From: Paenibacillus pinihumi DSM 23905 = JCM 16419
GTDB lineage: Bacteria; Bacillota; Bacilli; Paenibacillales; Paenibacillaceae
Length of the DNA stretch: 64,000 nucleotides
Reading direction: 5' to 3'
Assembly (NCBI RefSeq): GCF_000422505.1
Contig: NZ_AULX01000033.1
Span: 1-64,000, forward strand
Below, one piece after another: positions 26,610 through 35,251 of the stretch. Each line of letters begins with the position of its first letter. Position 1 is the first letter of the stretch. Position numbers and translations under genes: made by a program. Under the pieces are notes generated by a model that was given only the letters and a program-made list of their open reading frames with translations, was not told where the DNA came from and ran no database searches.

Positions 26610-27788
26610 ATGGGGAAGTTATCTCTGATAGTAGCTGCAAAAGAGCCCGAATATGTGAGGAGGTTGGCGGAATATATACGTGAAGCACCTGCAGGAGCAG
26701 AGTGGCAGATGACAGCCTGCACACAGCCGCAGGCATTGAGACAATACGTCAGGGGAGGCTACCCGGCAGATTTGCTTCTGCTGCAGCCGGAATTCGAGGC
26801 CCATGTCCGTGATGTGGTTCAGGAGGCGCTGCCAGTTGTTCATCTGGTTCCTTTTATTACAGACAGCGGCAAGCCGCAAATCGTACAATTTCAGTCCCTT
26901 CCCAGGCTGATTCAGCAGTTGAACATGCAGCTCAGCCATATTCGAGGCTTCAGACACAAGGCGGGGCAACCAGAATCTGCAATCATGCTGTCGTTATTCT
27001 CCTCGATGGGGGGAATGGGCAAGACGACACTCGCTCTGAATATTGCCAGAGAAGCTTCGGAGGCAGGGAAGCGGGTATTCTATTTTAATCTGGAGCCTTA
27101 CAATGCTTCCGATCTGTATTTGAGAGAGAGCGGTGAGGGCAGTGAGCAGGATTATTCCATGCTGCTGTATGTGCTGCAATCGAAGCCTGATCAGGTCAGA
27201 CAGCAGCTTGCTGCAAGCACGAGACGAAGTACGGAGCTGGGGATCGATTATTTTGCTCCAGCTGCGAGTCCTGAGGAGAGGCAAGCGCTGACCTCCGGCT
27301 TGGTTGCCCTGACCATTCGTGCGATTGTGGACAGCGGGGAGTATGACCTGGTCGTGGCAGACATGGGAGGAAGGCTGGATGAAGTCGGCATGGAGCTGCT
27401 GAGAAGCAGCCATTTACCATTATGGCTGACTGGCGGTGATGCTACGAGCCAGCGGAAAATGGACATTATGCTTCAATTCGGAGCCCATAAATGGGGGGAG
27501 GCTTTCGTTGAGGCAACGCGCAAAATCCGGATGATTCAGGTATATAACAGCATGGCACGGGCGGCAGTTGCGCCGCAAGAGCAGTACCGTACCGATCAGG
27601 CAATGGCAGCGATTCCTTATGTCCCCGAATGGAGAGAAGTGAAGGACCCGATGCAGATGCTGGCTTCACCTGTATACCGCGGGGTTGTACAGCGGATTAT
27701 CAGAGATTGGATTTGGCCGGAAGGAGGAGAGGCATGTGACAGAGGAGGTGGTGCTTGGGCTGCGCAGGCTTATCCGGGAACGCATTGA
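26610..27788 (+). CDS. tadZ: TadZ/CpaE-like pilus assembly ATPase (ParA type)
   Basis: An N-terminal receiver-like domain (about 1-110) is followed by a P-loop of the MinD/ParA type: FSSMGGMGKTTLALNIA, a deviant Walker A. DLVVADMGG is the switch/Walker B segment. TadZ localises the Tad secretion machine at the membrane. ATG at 26610 with AGGAGGG is chosen over the upstream in-frame start inside the terminator. Its 3' end overlaps tadA by 53 nt. First gene of the tad operon. Confidence 0.88.
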   Translation: MGKLSLIVAAKEPEYVRRLAEYIREAPAGAEWQMTACTQPQALRQYVRGGYPADLLLLQPEFEAHVRDVVQEALPVVHLVPFITDSGKPQIVQFQSLPRLIQQLNMQLSHIRGFRHKAGQPESAIMLSLFSSMGGMGKTTLALNIAREASEAGKRVFYFNLEPYNASDLYLRESGEGSEQDYSMLLYVLQSKPDQVRQQLAASTRRSTELGIDYFAPAASPEERQALTSGLVALTIRAIVDSGEYDLVVADMGGRLDEVGMELLRSSHLPLWLTGGDATSQRKMDIMLQFGAHKWGEAFVEATRKIRMIQVYNSMARAAVAPQEQYRTDQAMAAIPYVPEWREVKDPMQMLASPVYRGVVQRIIRDWIWPEGGEACDRGGGAWAAQAYPGTH

Positions 27789-28977
27789 TCTGAGCGGCTC
27801 TGTCCCGGACAGTGCCCTGACAGGCATGGTCGAGCAGGCAGTATTCGACTGGTGCAGGGAGAATGGACGGATGATGACAGCAGCGGACAAGCTGCAGCTC
27901 GTACGGAGGCTGTTCCACTCTTTTCGCGGGATGGATGTGCTTCAGCCGCTTATCGATGATCCGTCTGTAACAGAAATCATGATCAATGCCCATGACGAAA
28001 TTTTTATCGAGCAGCGCGGCAGAATGACACGGTATCCGGCAGCCTTTGAGAACAGGGAGCGTCTGGAGGATATTATCCAGAGCATTGTAGCCGGAGTGAA
28101 CAGGGTTGTGAACGAGTCCACCCCGATAGTGGATGCCCGTCTGAAGGACGGCTCCCGGGTCCATGTGGTGCTGCCGCCGATTGCACTGAAAGGGCCGACG
28201 CTAACCATTCGGAAATTTCCGGAGAAGCCGCTGCTTATGGAGGATTTGGTTGCATTGGGCGCATTGTCTGCCGAAGTGTCCGGGCTGCTGGAGAAACTTG
28301 TAGCTGCGCGGTACAACATTTTCATTAGCGGCGGTACCGGATCGGGGAAGACGACCTTCCTTAATGCGCTGTCCCAATATATTCCTGAGGATGAGCGGAT
28401 TATAACGATTGAAGACTCGGCTGAGCTTCAGATCACGCGGGTGAAAAATCTGGTGTCCCTGGAGACGCGCAATGCCAACACAGAGGGACGCGGAGAAATT
28501 CGGGTCAGGGAGCTGATCCGGGCCTCACTCCGTATGCGCCCCAGCCGCATTATAGTAGGCGAGGTGCGCGGCGGGGAGGCCCTGGACATGCTCTCGGCCA
28601 TGAATACCGGGCATGATGGGAGCTTATCTACCGGCCATTCTAATAGCACCAAAGATATGCTCAGCCGACTTGAGACAATGGTGCTGGGGGCTGCGGAGTT
28701 GCCGCTTCCGGTTGCCCGGCAGCAGATTGCAGCAGCCATTGATGTCATCATTCATCTGTCCCGGATGCATGACGGCAGCCGCAAGGTAGTGGAAATCTGT
28801 GAGATAGCCGGCGTACAGGAGGGTGAGATCATTTTGAATCCGCTGTTTCAATTTTCGGAAACGGGTGAAGCAGAGGGCAAGATCTCTGGAGAACTGAGGG
28901 CAACAGGAAATCGCCTTCGTCACTCCGGTAAGCTTGATATGGCCGGCGTCAAACTGGACGAGGAGGGATCGGGCTAG
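27736..28977 (+). CDS. tadA: Tad secretion ATPase TadA/CpaF
   Basis: Type II/IV secretion ATPase that powers Flp pilus polymerisation. The N-domain carries LIDDPSVTEIMINAHDEIFIE, Walker A is ISGGTGSGKTTFLNAL, the Asp box ITIEDSAELQ, Walker B SRIIVGEVRGGEALDML, and a His box MNTGHDGSLSTGHSNS. GTG at 27736 is 9 nt after AAGGAGG. 413 aa. Confidence 0.95.
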   Translation: MTEEVVLGLRRLIRERIDLSGSVPDSALTGMVEQAVFDWCRENGRMMTAADKLQLVRRLFHSFRGMDVLQPLIDDPSVTEIMINAHDEIFIEQRGRMTRYPAAFENRERLEDIIQSIVAGVNRVVNESTPIVDARLKDGSRVHVVLPPIALKGPTLTIRKFPEKPLLMEDLVALGALSAEVSGLLEKLVAARYNIFISGGTGSGKTTFLNALSQYIPEDERIITIEDSAELQITRVKNLVSLETRNANTEGRGEIRVRELIRASLRMRPSRIIVGEVRGGEALDMLSAMNTGHDGSLSTGHSNSTKDMLSRLETMVLGAAELPLPVARQQIAAAIDVIIHLSRMHDGSRKVVEICEIAGVQEGEIILNPLFQFSETGEAEGKISGELRATGNRLRHSGKLDMAGVKLDEEGSG

Positions 28978-29765
28978 TGTACATGCAAGCGCAGCAGCGT
29001 ACGGGGGGAGCCGATTCAGACGCGCTCCCCGTATACGACAGGCTGAGTTTGAGCCCTGGTGAGAAAGCTGCTTCTATATTGACCGGAATGCTGGTCTGCT
29101 TTATAGCTGCTTATATCTTTTACCATTCCATACTGGCTGCACTCGTATTGTCGGCAGCAGGCCTGCGCGCTCCGGGAATTTATCAGCGTTATTTGCTCAA
29201 CCGAAGAAGGGATCGGCTCAAGCAGCAGTTCAAGGAGACGCTTGTATCACTCACATCGTCTCTGGCAGCAGGCCGCTCGGTTGAGAATGCCTTTCTGGCT
29301 GTTCCTGAGGATTTGCGCTTTATTTATTCCGATCTCCCCGGAGATATGCTTCGGGAACTCGATATTATCCGGCTGCGCCTGGAGAATGGAGAGCCGCTGG
29401 AGCTTGGACTGCAGGATTTCAGTAAACGTGCCTGTGTGGAGGAGATTACCCAGTTTGTTGATGTATTCTGCATTGGCAAACGGTCAGGAGGAGACCTGAT
29501 AGAGATTATCCGGCAGACATCGCAGGTCATTGGGGAGAAGCTGGATATGCAGCAGGAAATTGAAGTTATGATCGCCCGAAAGAAATTCGAGAGCCAGATT
29601 ATGATGGCTGTGCCTTTTGTTTTTCTTGCCGTTTTGGGTGTTATCTCCCCAGATTACATGGCATCCCTGTATCAAGGAATGGGATATGTACTGCTGACGA
29701 TTTCGCTAATTGCCTTGTTTGGCTGCTACTGGTTCATTTACAAGCTGACAGATATCCGTTTATAA
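28977..29765 (+). CDS. tadB: Tad inner-membrane platform protein TadB
   Basis: A type II secretion F-domain protein of 262 aa. Hydrophobic segments are at GMLVCFIAAYIFYHSILAAL and near the C-terminus (IMMAVPFVFLAVLGVI, YVLLTISLIALFGCYWFI). The core includes TLVSLTSSLAAGRSVENAF. The GTG start shares one base with the tadA stop; ATG at 28983 is an alternative. With TadC it forms the platform around which the pilus is extruded. Confidence 0.9.
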   Translation: MYMQAQQRTGGADSDALPVYDRLSLSPGEKAASILTGMLVCFIAAYIFYHSILAALVLSAAGLRAPGIYQRYLLNRRRDRLKQQFKETLVSLTSSLAAGRSVENAFLAVPEDLRFIYSDLPGDMLRELDIIRLRLENGEPLELGLQDFSKRACVEEITQFVDVFCIGKRSGGDLIEIIRQTSQVIGEKLDMQQEIEVMIARKKFESQIMMAVPFVFLAVLGVISPDYMASLYQGMGYVLLTISLIALFGCYWFIYKLTDIRL

Positions 29766-29775
29766 GGAGGGGCAT

Positions 29776-30651
29776 ATGGCAGGTATAGCTGCATGGATAT
29801 TACTGCTGCTCTGGGCAGGTGAAGCCTGCTGGTCACTGATGCGCCGGCCGGCGCATACAGAGCCGGTGTCCTCTTTAAAGCAGCAGGGATTGCAGCGGCT
29901 GCTGAGAGCTCCATTTATGAGACAACAGGAGAGGTGGAAGCTCTGGAGCCGGGCACAGGGGCTGCTTAATCCGCTTCATGCGAAGCTGGTAATTCTGAAC
30001 GGCTCCCGCCACTCTGTTCAATCCACCAAGCAGTTTATCGGGAATATGTTTGCCTTAAGCTATGCAGCGCTATTTGGCAGCGCTCTGATTTCATGGGCAG
30101 CAGAAGAACCTGCAGTATTTTATATCGGAATTGTGAGTGCGGTTATTTGGCCGGTCTCCAGATTCAGAGAGGTCCAGACGAAGATCGAACGGCGCAAACA
30201 GGATATTCTTCTTGCCCTCCCGGAAATTCTGAGCAAGCTGATGCTGCTTATAGGCGCAGGGGAGACGCTGGGCAAGGCAATCTACCGTTGTCAGGATAAC
30301 CGCCCGGAGCGGAAGGATCACCCGCTCTATGCCGAGCTGTCCAGAATGTGCAATGAACTGGATAATGGCGTCCCTTTTCATATGGCGCTGGAATCATTCA
30401 GCAGACGCTGTGCCGTACAGGAGGTTGCGATGTTCACAACTTCACTGCTGCTTAACTATAAGCGGGGGGGAGAGCGTTTCAGACTGTCCTTGCAGCAGCT
30501 TTCTTATACACTTTGGGACAAGCGCAAGGCGGTGACCCGGACCAAAGGGGAGGAAGCGTCCTCGAAACTGGTATTTCCGCTGGCTGTAATTTTTCTGGTG
30601 TTAATGGTTCTTGTCGGGTCGCCGGCTGTATTCATGATGAATTTGTCGTAA
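29776..30651 (+). CDS. tadC: Tad inner-membrane platform protein TadC
   Basis: The second F-domain platform protein, 291 aa, with DILLALPEILSKLMLLIGAGETLGKAIY and ASSKLVFPLAVIFLVLMVLVGSPAVFM. It starts at ATG 29776 after GGAGGGGC, 10 nt downstream of tadB. The pairing with TadB is the normal Tad arrangement. Confidence 0.9.
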   Translation: MAGIAAWILLLLWAGEACWSLMRRPAHTEPVSSLKQQGLQRLLRAPFMRQQERWKLWSRAQGLLNPLHAKLVILNGSRHSVQSTKQFIGNMFALSYAALFGSALISWAAEEPAVFYIGIVSAVIWPVSRFREVQTKIERRKQDILLALPEILSKLMLLIGAGETLGKAIYRCQDNRPERKDHPLYAELSRMCNELDNGVPFHMALESFSRRCAVQEVAMFTTSLLLNYKRGGERFRLSLQQLSYTLWDKRKAVTRTKGEEASSKLVFPLAVIFLVLMVLVGSPAVFMMNLS

Positions 30652-30731
30652 GTGGAAGAAAACACAGAGTTTTAAGGCTGCGTAACGAGTTAGAAAACAA
30701 GGATGAACTTTAAATGAGGAGGAATACGAAA

Positions 30732-30929
30732 ATGAAATCGATGTGGGCAAAGGTGAAGGGTTTTGGAGGAAAGCTGTGGCGGTCGGAGGATGGGATGGGG
30801 ACACTGGAAATTATTTTAATTATTGCGGTACTGATACTTGTGGCTCTTCTGTTCAAAGATCAGATTTTGAGGCTGGTCAAGAGCTTAATGGGAACCGCGG
30901 ATACTACGGCAAAGACGATCTTCAATTAA
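30732..30929 (+). CDS. Flp-type pilin (Flp1-like), major Tad pilin candidate
   Basis: A 65-aa protein with a basic start, then SEDGMGTLEIILIIAVLILVALLF, a glycine-glutamate-containing class III signal followed by a single hydrophobic helix. It resembles Flp1-like type IVb pilins processed by the TadV peptidase. GAGGAGG at 30716-30722 places the start at ATG 30732 rather than 30714. Confidence 0.85.
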   Translation: MKSMWAKVKGFGGKLWRSEDGMGTLEIILIIAVLILVALLFKDQILRLVKSLMGTADTTAKTIFN

Positions 30930-30935
30930 ACATAA

Positions 30936-31619
30936 ATGAAACGGCTGCGCCAGTTACTGCAAGCGGAGAACGGGAGCTTTACTGTGGAATCGTCGATGGT
31001 TTTTCCGCTAATCCTGGTCATTACTGTTACGTCCTTATTTGTAAGCATTTATATGTATCAAAATGTGATTGTATATTACACAGCATCCAAGGCTGCAGAG
31101 CGGACCGCCTTTGTGTGGGATAACAGCTACCGCAGTCCGGCAACAGGACTCGCTCCTCCAGGTAAATATGACAGCTTGTACTGGAGAGTCAAGGACGATG
31201 AAATGCTTGAAACGCTATTCGGGCTCCAGGGCGCAGGCGGGCAAAGGGGCGGAACCATCTCTTTGCCCGCAGCAACCGGAGCGGGAAGCTCTGGCTCGCT
31301 TGTACAGCACAAGCTTGGGGGTGCAGCAGCTTGGGTGCCGGGAGGCTATAAAGGTAAAGTGGAACTGGATCGCAGCTTATGGGGGAAAGAGGCCGCTGTA
31401 CTGCTTTTACATCCCGTACGGATTACTCCGCTAGAGTGGCTAATGGAGAATTCAAGACCGTATGGCAGAGCCAGCAGCGCAATAACAGACCCGTTGGAGC
31501 TTATTCGAAGTGTAGACCTTGTGCGCTACTATGTGGACAAGTTCAAAAACGGCAGCAAGGATCGGGATGAAGCAGCCGCCATCATTTCCAGACACTCTTC
31601 CAGGCAGGGAGGAGGATAA
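30936..31619 (+). CDS. TadE-like minor pseudopilin, 227 aa
   Basis: ENGSFTVESSMVFPLILVITVTSLFV is the TadE-type signal and membrane helix, with the conserved glutamate. The rest is predicted extracytoplasmic and Gly/Ala-rich. Such proteins prime or cap the Flp pilus. Only 6 nt after the pilin gene with a weak ribosome site, so it may depend on translational coupling. Confidence 0.8.
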   Translation: MKRLRQLLQAENGSFTVESSMVFPLILVITVTSLFVSIYMYQNVIVYYTASKAAERTAFVWDNSYRSPATGLAPPGKYDSLYWRVKDDEMLETLFGLQGAGGQRGGTISLPAATGAGSSGSLVQHKLGGAAAWVPGGYKGKVELDRSLWGKEAAVLLLHPVRITPLEWLMENSRPYGRASSAITDPLELIRSVDLVRYYVDKFKNGSKDRDEAAAIISRHSSRQGGG

Positions 31620-31622
31620 GCT

Positions 31623-33815
31623 GTGTGTGGAGACAAGGGGAGCGTATCGGTCTATTTTATTATCATTACGTCCTTCGTATTTTTGTTCAATGCCTTGTTT
31701 ATTGACTATGCCCGAATTGCTGCCATGAATCTCCAGCTTGAGATGTCAGCCAGGGCAGGGGTTCGCTCGGTGCTGTCGGCCTATGACGAGACGCTGTACG
31801 AAAAATATGGCCTGTTCGGCAGGGGCGGTACGGATGCGGAGCACATTTTTAATCAGGTGGTGGATGAACGATTCACCGGCGGAGAAGGTGCTGCAGTCCG
31901 GTGGCTGGATATCAGGAGAGAAGCGGCACATATCAATACCGCACAGCTGCTGGGTACGCATTCTGTCTTTGAACGGCAGGTGCTTGAGGAGATGAAGTAT
32001 AAGGCGCCGGTTGATTTTACAATTGAGCTCATTAACCGCTTCAAGCCTCTGGCAGAAGGGCTGAAAGAAGCCGCTGCAACTGTAAATGTGCTGGAGGGCA
32101 TACGCAAGCTCTACGACGAAAGAGAACGGAAGCTGGATCAGGCTTTTGCACTTCAACGTTCTTCGGCCCAGTCCGTAAGATCATCTCCAATATCAAATTT
32201 GATAGAGAGTGGACAAGAAGGCATATCCGCGATTGCAAACGGATATCCATCTTACGTTTCCATGCTGCAGAGCTTGCCGTATGTGGATGCCCAGCACGCA
32301 TTTTACATCTTCCAAGCCATTAATAGCTATCAGAAGGCAGCAAATACGACGCTGAACGAGCTTCAGATTTCAAGCCGCAAGCAGGCTGAAGCACACCTTG
32401 CGAACAGCGAAAAGGCAAAGCAGGCAGTGAATGAAGCCGCCAGTCTGAATGAACAAATTCGGGACATTGTGAACAAATCCGGCCAATCCGCTGCCGGCAG
32501 CGGGTATGAGGCGCTCTACATACAGGAAGGTGCGGGGAGCAGCCAAAATGGGCAGGGTACATCAGGAGTACCGTTGAAATCAGACGATTTAAAGGATATT
32601 CGCGCCAATCTGAATGATTATGTTATCGATAGCGGCTGGTTTGATAATTATCAAGAAGAAACTGAGAAGCAGGTCCAGGACTATGATGCGATTCAAAACC
32701 AGATCAATGATTTCGTGCAGAAAGTTAGGGGAGCAATGGCTTCCCAGGATTCATCGCTTTCGCTTTCAAATGATGTGTGGAGTCTTAGGCAGACCTTCGC
32801 TATATATAAACAGAAGTACATGAGCCCTGCATCTGTCTTCAATGCAAGGGAGCAAGAGTTGAATCGTACAGTTAAGGCGGACAAGGAGAGAAAGGAACAC
32901 GAGAAGAAGGCCGAGTCCAAATGGAGCGAGGCACGCGGGCTTCTGAAGAAAGTCAACGCTCTCCCTGGTACGAACGATGCCAGTGAGCAGTTTAAACAGC
33001 TTCGTCAGCGTTTTGAGGAAAATATGAGACTCAATGGAGCAGCGAACCAGCTGTCCGGCGAGCCTGAGTACGGGGACGATCCATCCGAACAAGCTGACAA
33101 GTCCATGACTTCTTTGGGGTCAATGTTTGCGGGCATGGCAGATTCATTAGAAAAAGTTATGGAGGCCTTATATCTTGGCGAGTACGGAAAGGCCCGTTTT
33201 GAATTTTTTGAGCCTGAGCGTCTGAGAAGCATATTTGACAAGAATGCCAGTAACAGCGAGGGCAGCGGCGGGGGCACAATGCTGGAAGTATCAAGCCAGG
33301 AGATGGAGTACATGGTGTACGGGTTTCATCATCCAACCTATAATCTTGCTTCAGCATACTCTGAGATATTTGCTGTGCGGCTGGCAATCCGCACGATGGA
33401 AGGGCTGATTGAATGCAAGTCCATGGGACATCCTTTGCTTGTTCTGGCGGCGGCAGTTGTCTACGGCCTGGAGAAGGCACTGGAGGATATGATTGTGCTC
33501 GTGAAGGATGGCAGTACCCCCTTGTCCAAATATGCTGCAGTTGTTATACGTTATGAGGATTACTTGCGGTTGTTTATGCTGGTACACGGTTCAAGGGAAG
33601 CCAAACTGGGCCGCATGATTGCATTAATTGAGCAAAAGACAGGGTATAGGCTGATGTATATGCCGACAGGGGTTTCAAGCGAAGTTACAGGATCGGTCAA
33701 CCTGTGGTTCTTGCCGGGCATTATGAAGCAGCTTGCTAATGCGGGACTTTTTAACGGAAAGGTTGTAGGTAAGCGATATGAAACGACAAAAACGATGGCC
33801 TGGTCTTACTTGTAA
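31623..33815 (+). CDS. Large Tad-associated pseudopilin-like protein (DUF5702-like), 730 aa
   Basis: It begins GDKGSVSVYFIIITSFVFLFNALFIDYARI, a type IV pilin-like leader and helix, then a long, mostly helical extracytoplasmic region with heptad-rich stretches (about 250-480). The layout matches the DUF5702 proteins in Gram-positive tad operons, as far as I recall. GTG start after AGGAGG. Possibly an adhesin or pilus-base component. The 3' end overlaps the next gene by 38 nt. Confidence 0.75.
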   Translation: MCGDKGSVSVYFIIITSFVFLFNALFIDYARIAAMNLQLEMSARAGVRSVLSAYDETLYEKYGLFGRGGTDAEHIFNQVVDERFTGGEGAAVRWLDIRREAAHINTAQLLGTHSVFERQVLEEMKYKAPVDFTIELINRFKPLAEGLKEAAATVNVLEGIRKLYDERERKLDQAFALQRSSAQSVRSSPISNLIESGQEGISAIANGYPSYVSMLQSLPYVDAQHAFYIFQAINSYQKAANTTLNELQISSRKQAEAHLANSEKAKQAVNEAASLNEQIRDIVNKSGQSAAGSGYEALYIQEGAGSSQNGQGTSGVPLKSDDLKDIRANLNDYVIDSGWFDNYQEETEKQVQDYDAIQNQINDFVQKVRGAMASQDSSLSLSNDVWSLRQTFAIYKQKYMSPASVFNAREQELNRTVKADKERKEHEKKAESKWSEARGLLKKVNALPGTNDASEQFKQLRQRFEENMRLNGAANQLSGEPEYGDDPSEQADKSMTSLGSMFAGMADSLEKVMEALYLGEYGKARFEFFEPERLRSIFDKNASNSEGSGGGTMLEVSSQEMEYMVYGFHHPTYNLASAYSEIFAVRLAIRTMEGLIECKSMGHPLLVLAAAVVYGLEKALEDMIVLVKDGSTPLSKYAAVVIRYEDYLRLFMLVHGSREAKLGRMIALIEQKTGYRLMYMPTGVSSEVTGSVNLWFLPGIMKQLANAGLFNGKVVGKRYETTKTMAWSYL

Positions 33816-34716
33816 AGCAAAGCAGAATGAAGGCTCAATTGCCCTCGAAGCGGCGTTAGTTACACCATTGTTTTTGTTCATGCTAGTTGTGGTCATTACC
33901 TTTATCCATATTTCAGCCGTTCAGATGGCACTGCAAGATGCAGTGTCACAAACGGTCAGACAGGCGGCATCATATATCTATCCTGCTTCCCTTGCAGTTC
34001 AGTCTTTCAGGGATAAAACAGAGCAGCAAGCTCCCTCCAAACTTGCTCAGACAGCAGGCATATCCGCCGCAGCCGAACAGCTTTCACAATGGCTCCCGGA
34101 ACCGGCCGGTTCTTTAATGACCTCTGCTTTGGATGGGAACTGGGACTCGATACAAAACTGGATTGCCAGCTATGCTTTTCAGCCTGTGCTCCGGCAGTTT
34201 GCTGAAGAAAGCCTGCTGGAGCCGGACAATTTAATGATAAGCAAGGTTTCATTGCCTGATTTAAAAAACGGGGCTAATCCTTACTTATCCATTACGGCGC
34301 AATATGAAATGCCGATTCGCCTCCCGTTTACCAATAAGCCGTTGGTGCTTCAGGAGCATGCTGCTGAACGGGTATGGATTCAAGATTCGGCACCTTCCAA
34401 CTCAGGCAGGATGGGGGAGCCGGATTCCGGCACCATTCAAATTGTTTCGATTACACCGACCCCTGTGCTGCCAGGCAGGAAAGCGCGCATTACGGTGTTG
34501 ACTCAGCCAGGAAGGAGCCTGACTCTCTCCGTGGACTATAAAAGCGGGGCAAGCAGGGCCAGAAATTTGGGAGAAGCAAAGGCGGATGAGAACGGGGTTA
34601 TAGGCTGGGAATGGCATGTTTCCGGGAATACGACGCCGGGAACCTGGGAGTTCGTTATAAAAGGGGAAGACGGGACAAGCGCAGGACGCCATTTTGAAGT
34701 GCGCAAGTCAAGGTAG
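33778..34716 (+). CDS. TadE-like pseudopilin with C-terminal Ig-like domain, 312 aa
   Basis: NEGSIALEAALVTPLFLFMLVVVITFI is a TadE-type signal and helix. The middle is helical. The last 90 residues (TIQIVSITPTPVLPGRKARI, ending HFEVRKSR) look like a beta-sandwich with a WEWHVSGNTTPGTWEF segment. The second TadE-like protein in the operon. The start overlaps the previous gene by 38 nt. Confidence 0.78.
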   Translation: MKRQKRWPGLTCKAKQNEGSIALEAALVTPLFLFMLVVVITFIHISAVQMALQDAVSQTVRQAASYIYPASLAVQSFRDKTEQQAPSKLAQTAGISAAAEQLSQWLPEPAGSLMTSALDGNWDSIQNWIASYAFQPVLRQFAEESLLEPDNLMISKVSLPDLKNGANPYLSITAQYEMPIRLPFTNKPLVLQEHAAERVWIQDSAPSNSGRMGEPDSGTIQIVSITPTPVLPGRKARITVLTQPGRSLTLSVDYKSGASRARNLGEAKADENGVIGWEWHVSGNTTPGTWEFVIKGEDGTSAGRHFEVRKSR

Positions 34717-34733
34717 CAGAAGGAGGGAGATTT

Positions 34734-35237
34734 ATGCTGTTTGCGGGCGGAGCGGCAGGAGTATTGCTTGTAATGGCACTGTGGTTTGATGTTAAGTCTA
34801 TGAGAATACCTAATGTGCTGACAGCCACAGCCGCAGTGTGTGCCTGGCTTTATTATGGCATCTCCGGCGGTTTGCCGGGTCTCGGCACGACTTTGGCCGG
34901 TACTGCGGCTGGTCTCGTCCCGATGCTTTTTCTGTATATCATGAGAGGAATCGGGGCTGGGGATGTGAAGTTGTTTGGCGCGCTCGGAGCCTGGGTGGGT
35001 CCGCTGCCTGTGCTGCAAATTATGGTCCATTCCATCCTTTTTGCCGGGCTGATCGGCATCGTACTGTTAATTGTACATCGGCCCTTTTTTATGAGAGTAA
35101 TTAATGTCTTGTTGCCTCCGCTGCTTCGTATAAACGAGATGTCCGCCGGGCTGAATCAGGCATGGAAGCAGGGACTGAAGTTTCCCTTTATGCTGGCCGT
35201 AGCCCCTGGTGCTGCGGCCGTGTGGTATTTCAGTTAA
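34734..35237 (+). CDS. tadV: Prepilin peptidase TadV/CpaA (A24 family)
   Basis: A 167-aa membrane aspartic protease that removes pilin leader peptides. Catalytic Asp19 lies in WFDVKSMRIPN and Asp77 in the GxGD motif RGIGAGDVKLFGALGAWVG. Five to six membrane segments. AGGGAG precedes the ATG. Confidence 0.93.
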   Translation: MLFAGGAAGVLLVMALWFDVKSMRIPNVLTATAAVCAWLYYGISGGLPGLGTTLAGTAAGLVPMLFLYIMRGIGAGDVKLFGALGAWVGPLPVLQIMVHSILFAGLIGIVLLIVHRPFFMRVINVLLPPLLRINEMSAGLNQAWKQGLKFPFMLAVAPGAAAVWYFS

Positions 35238-35251
35238 AGGAGAGGGTTCAA

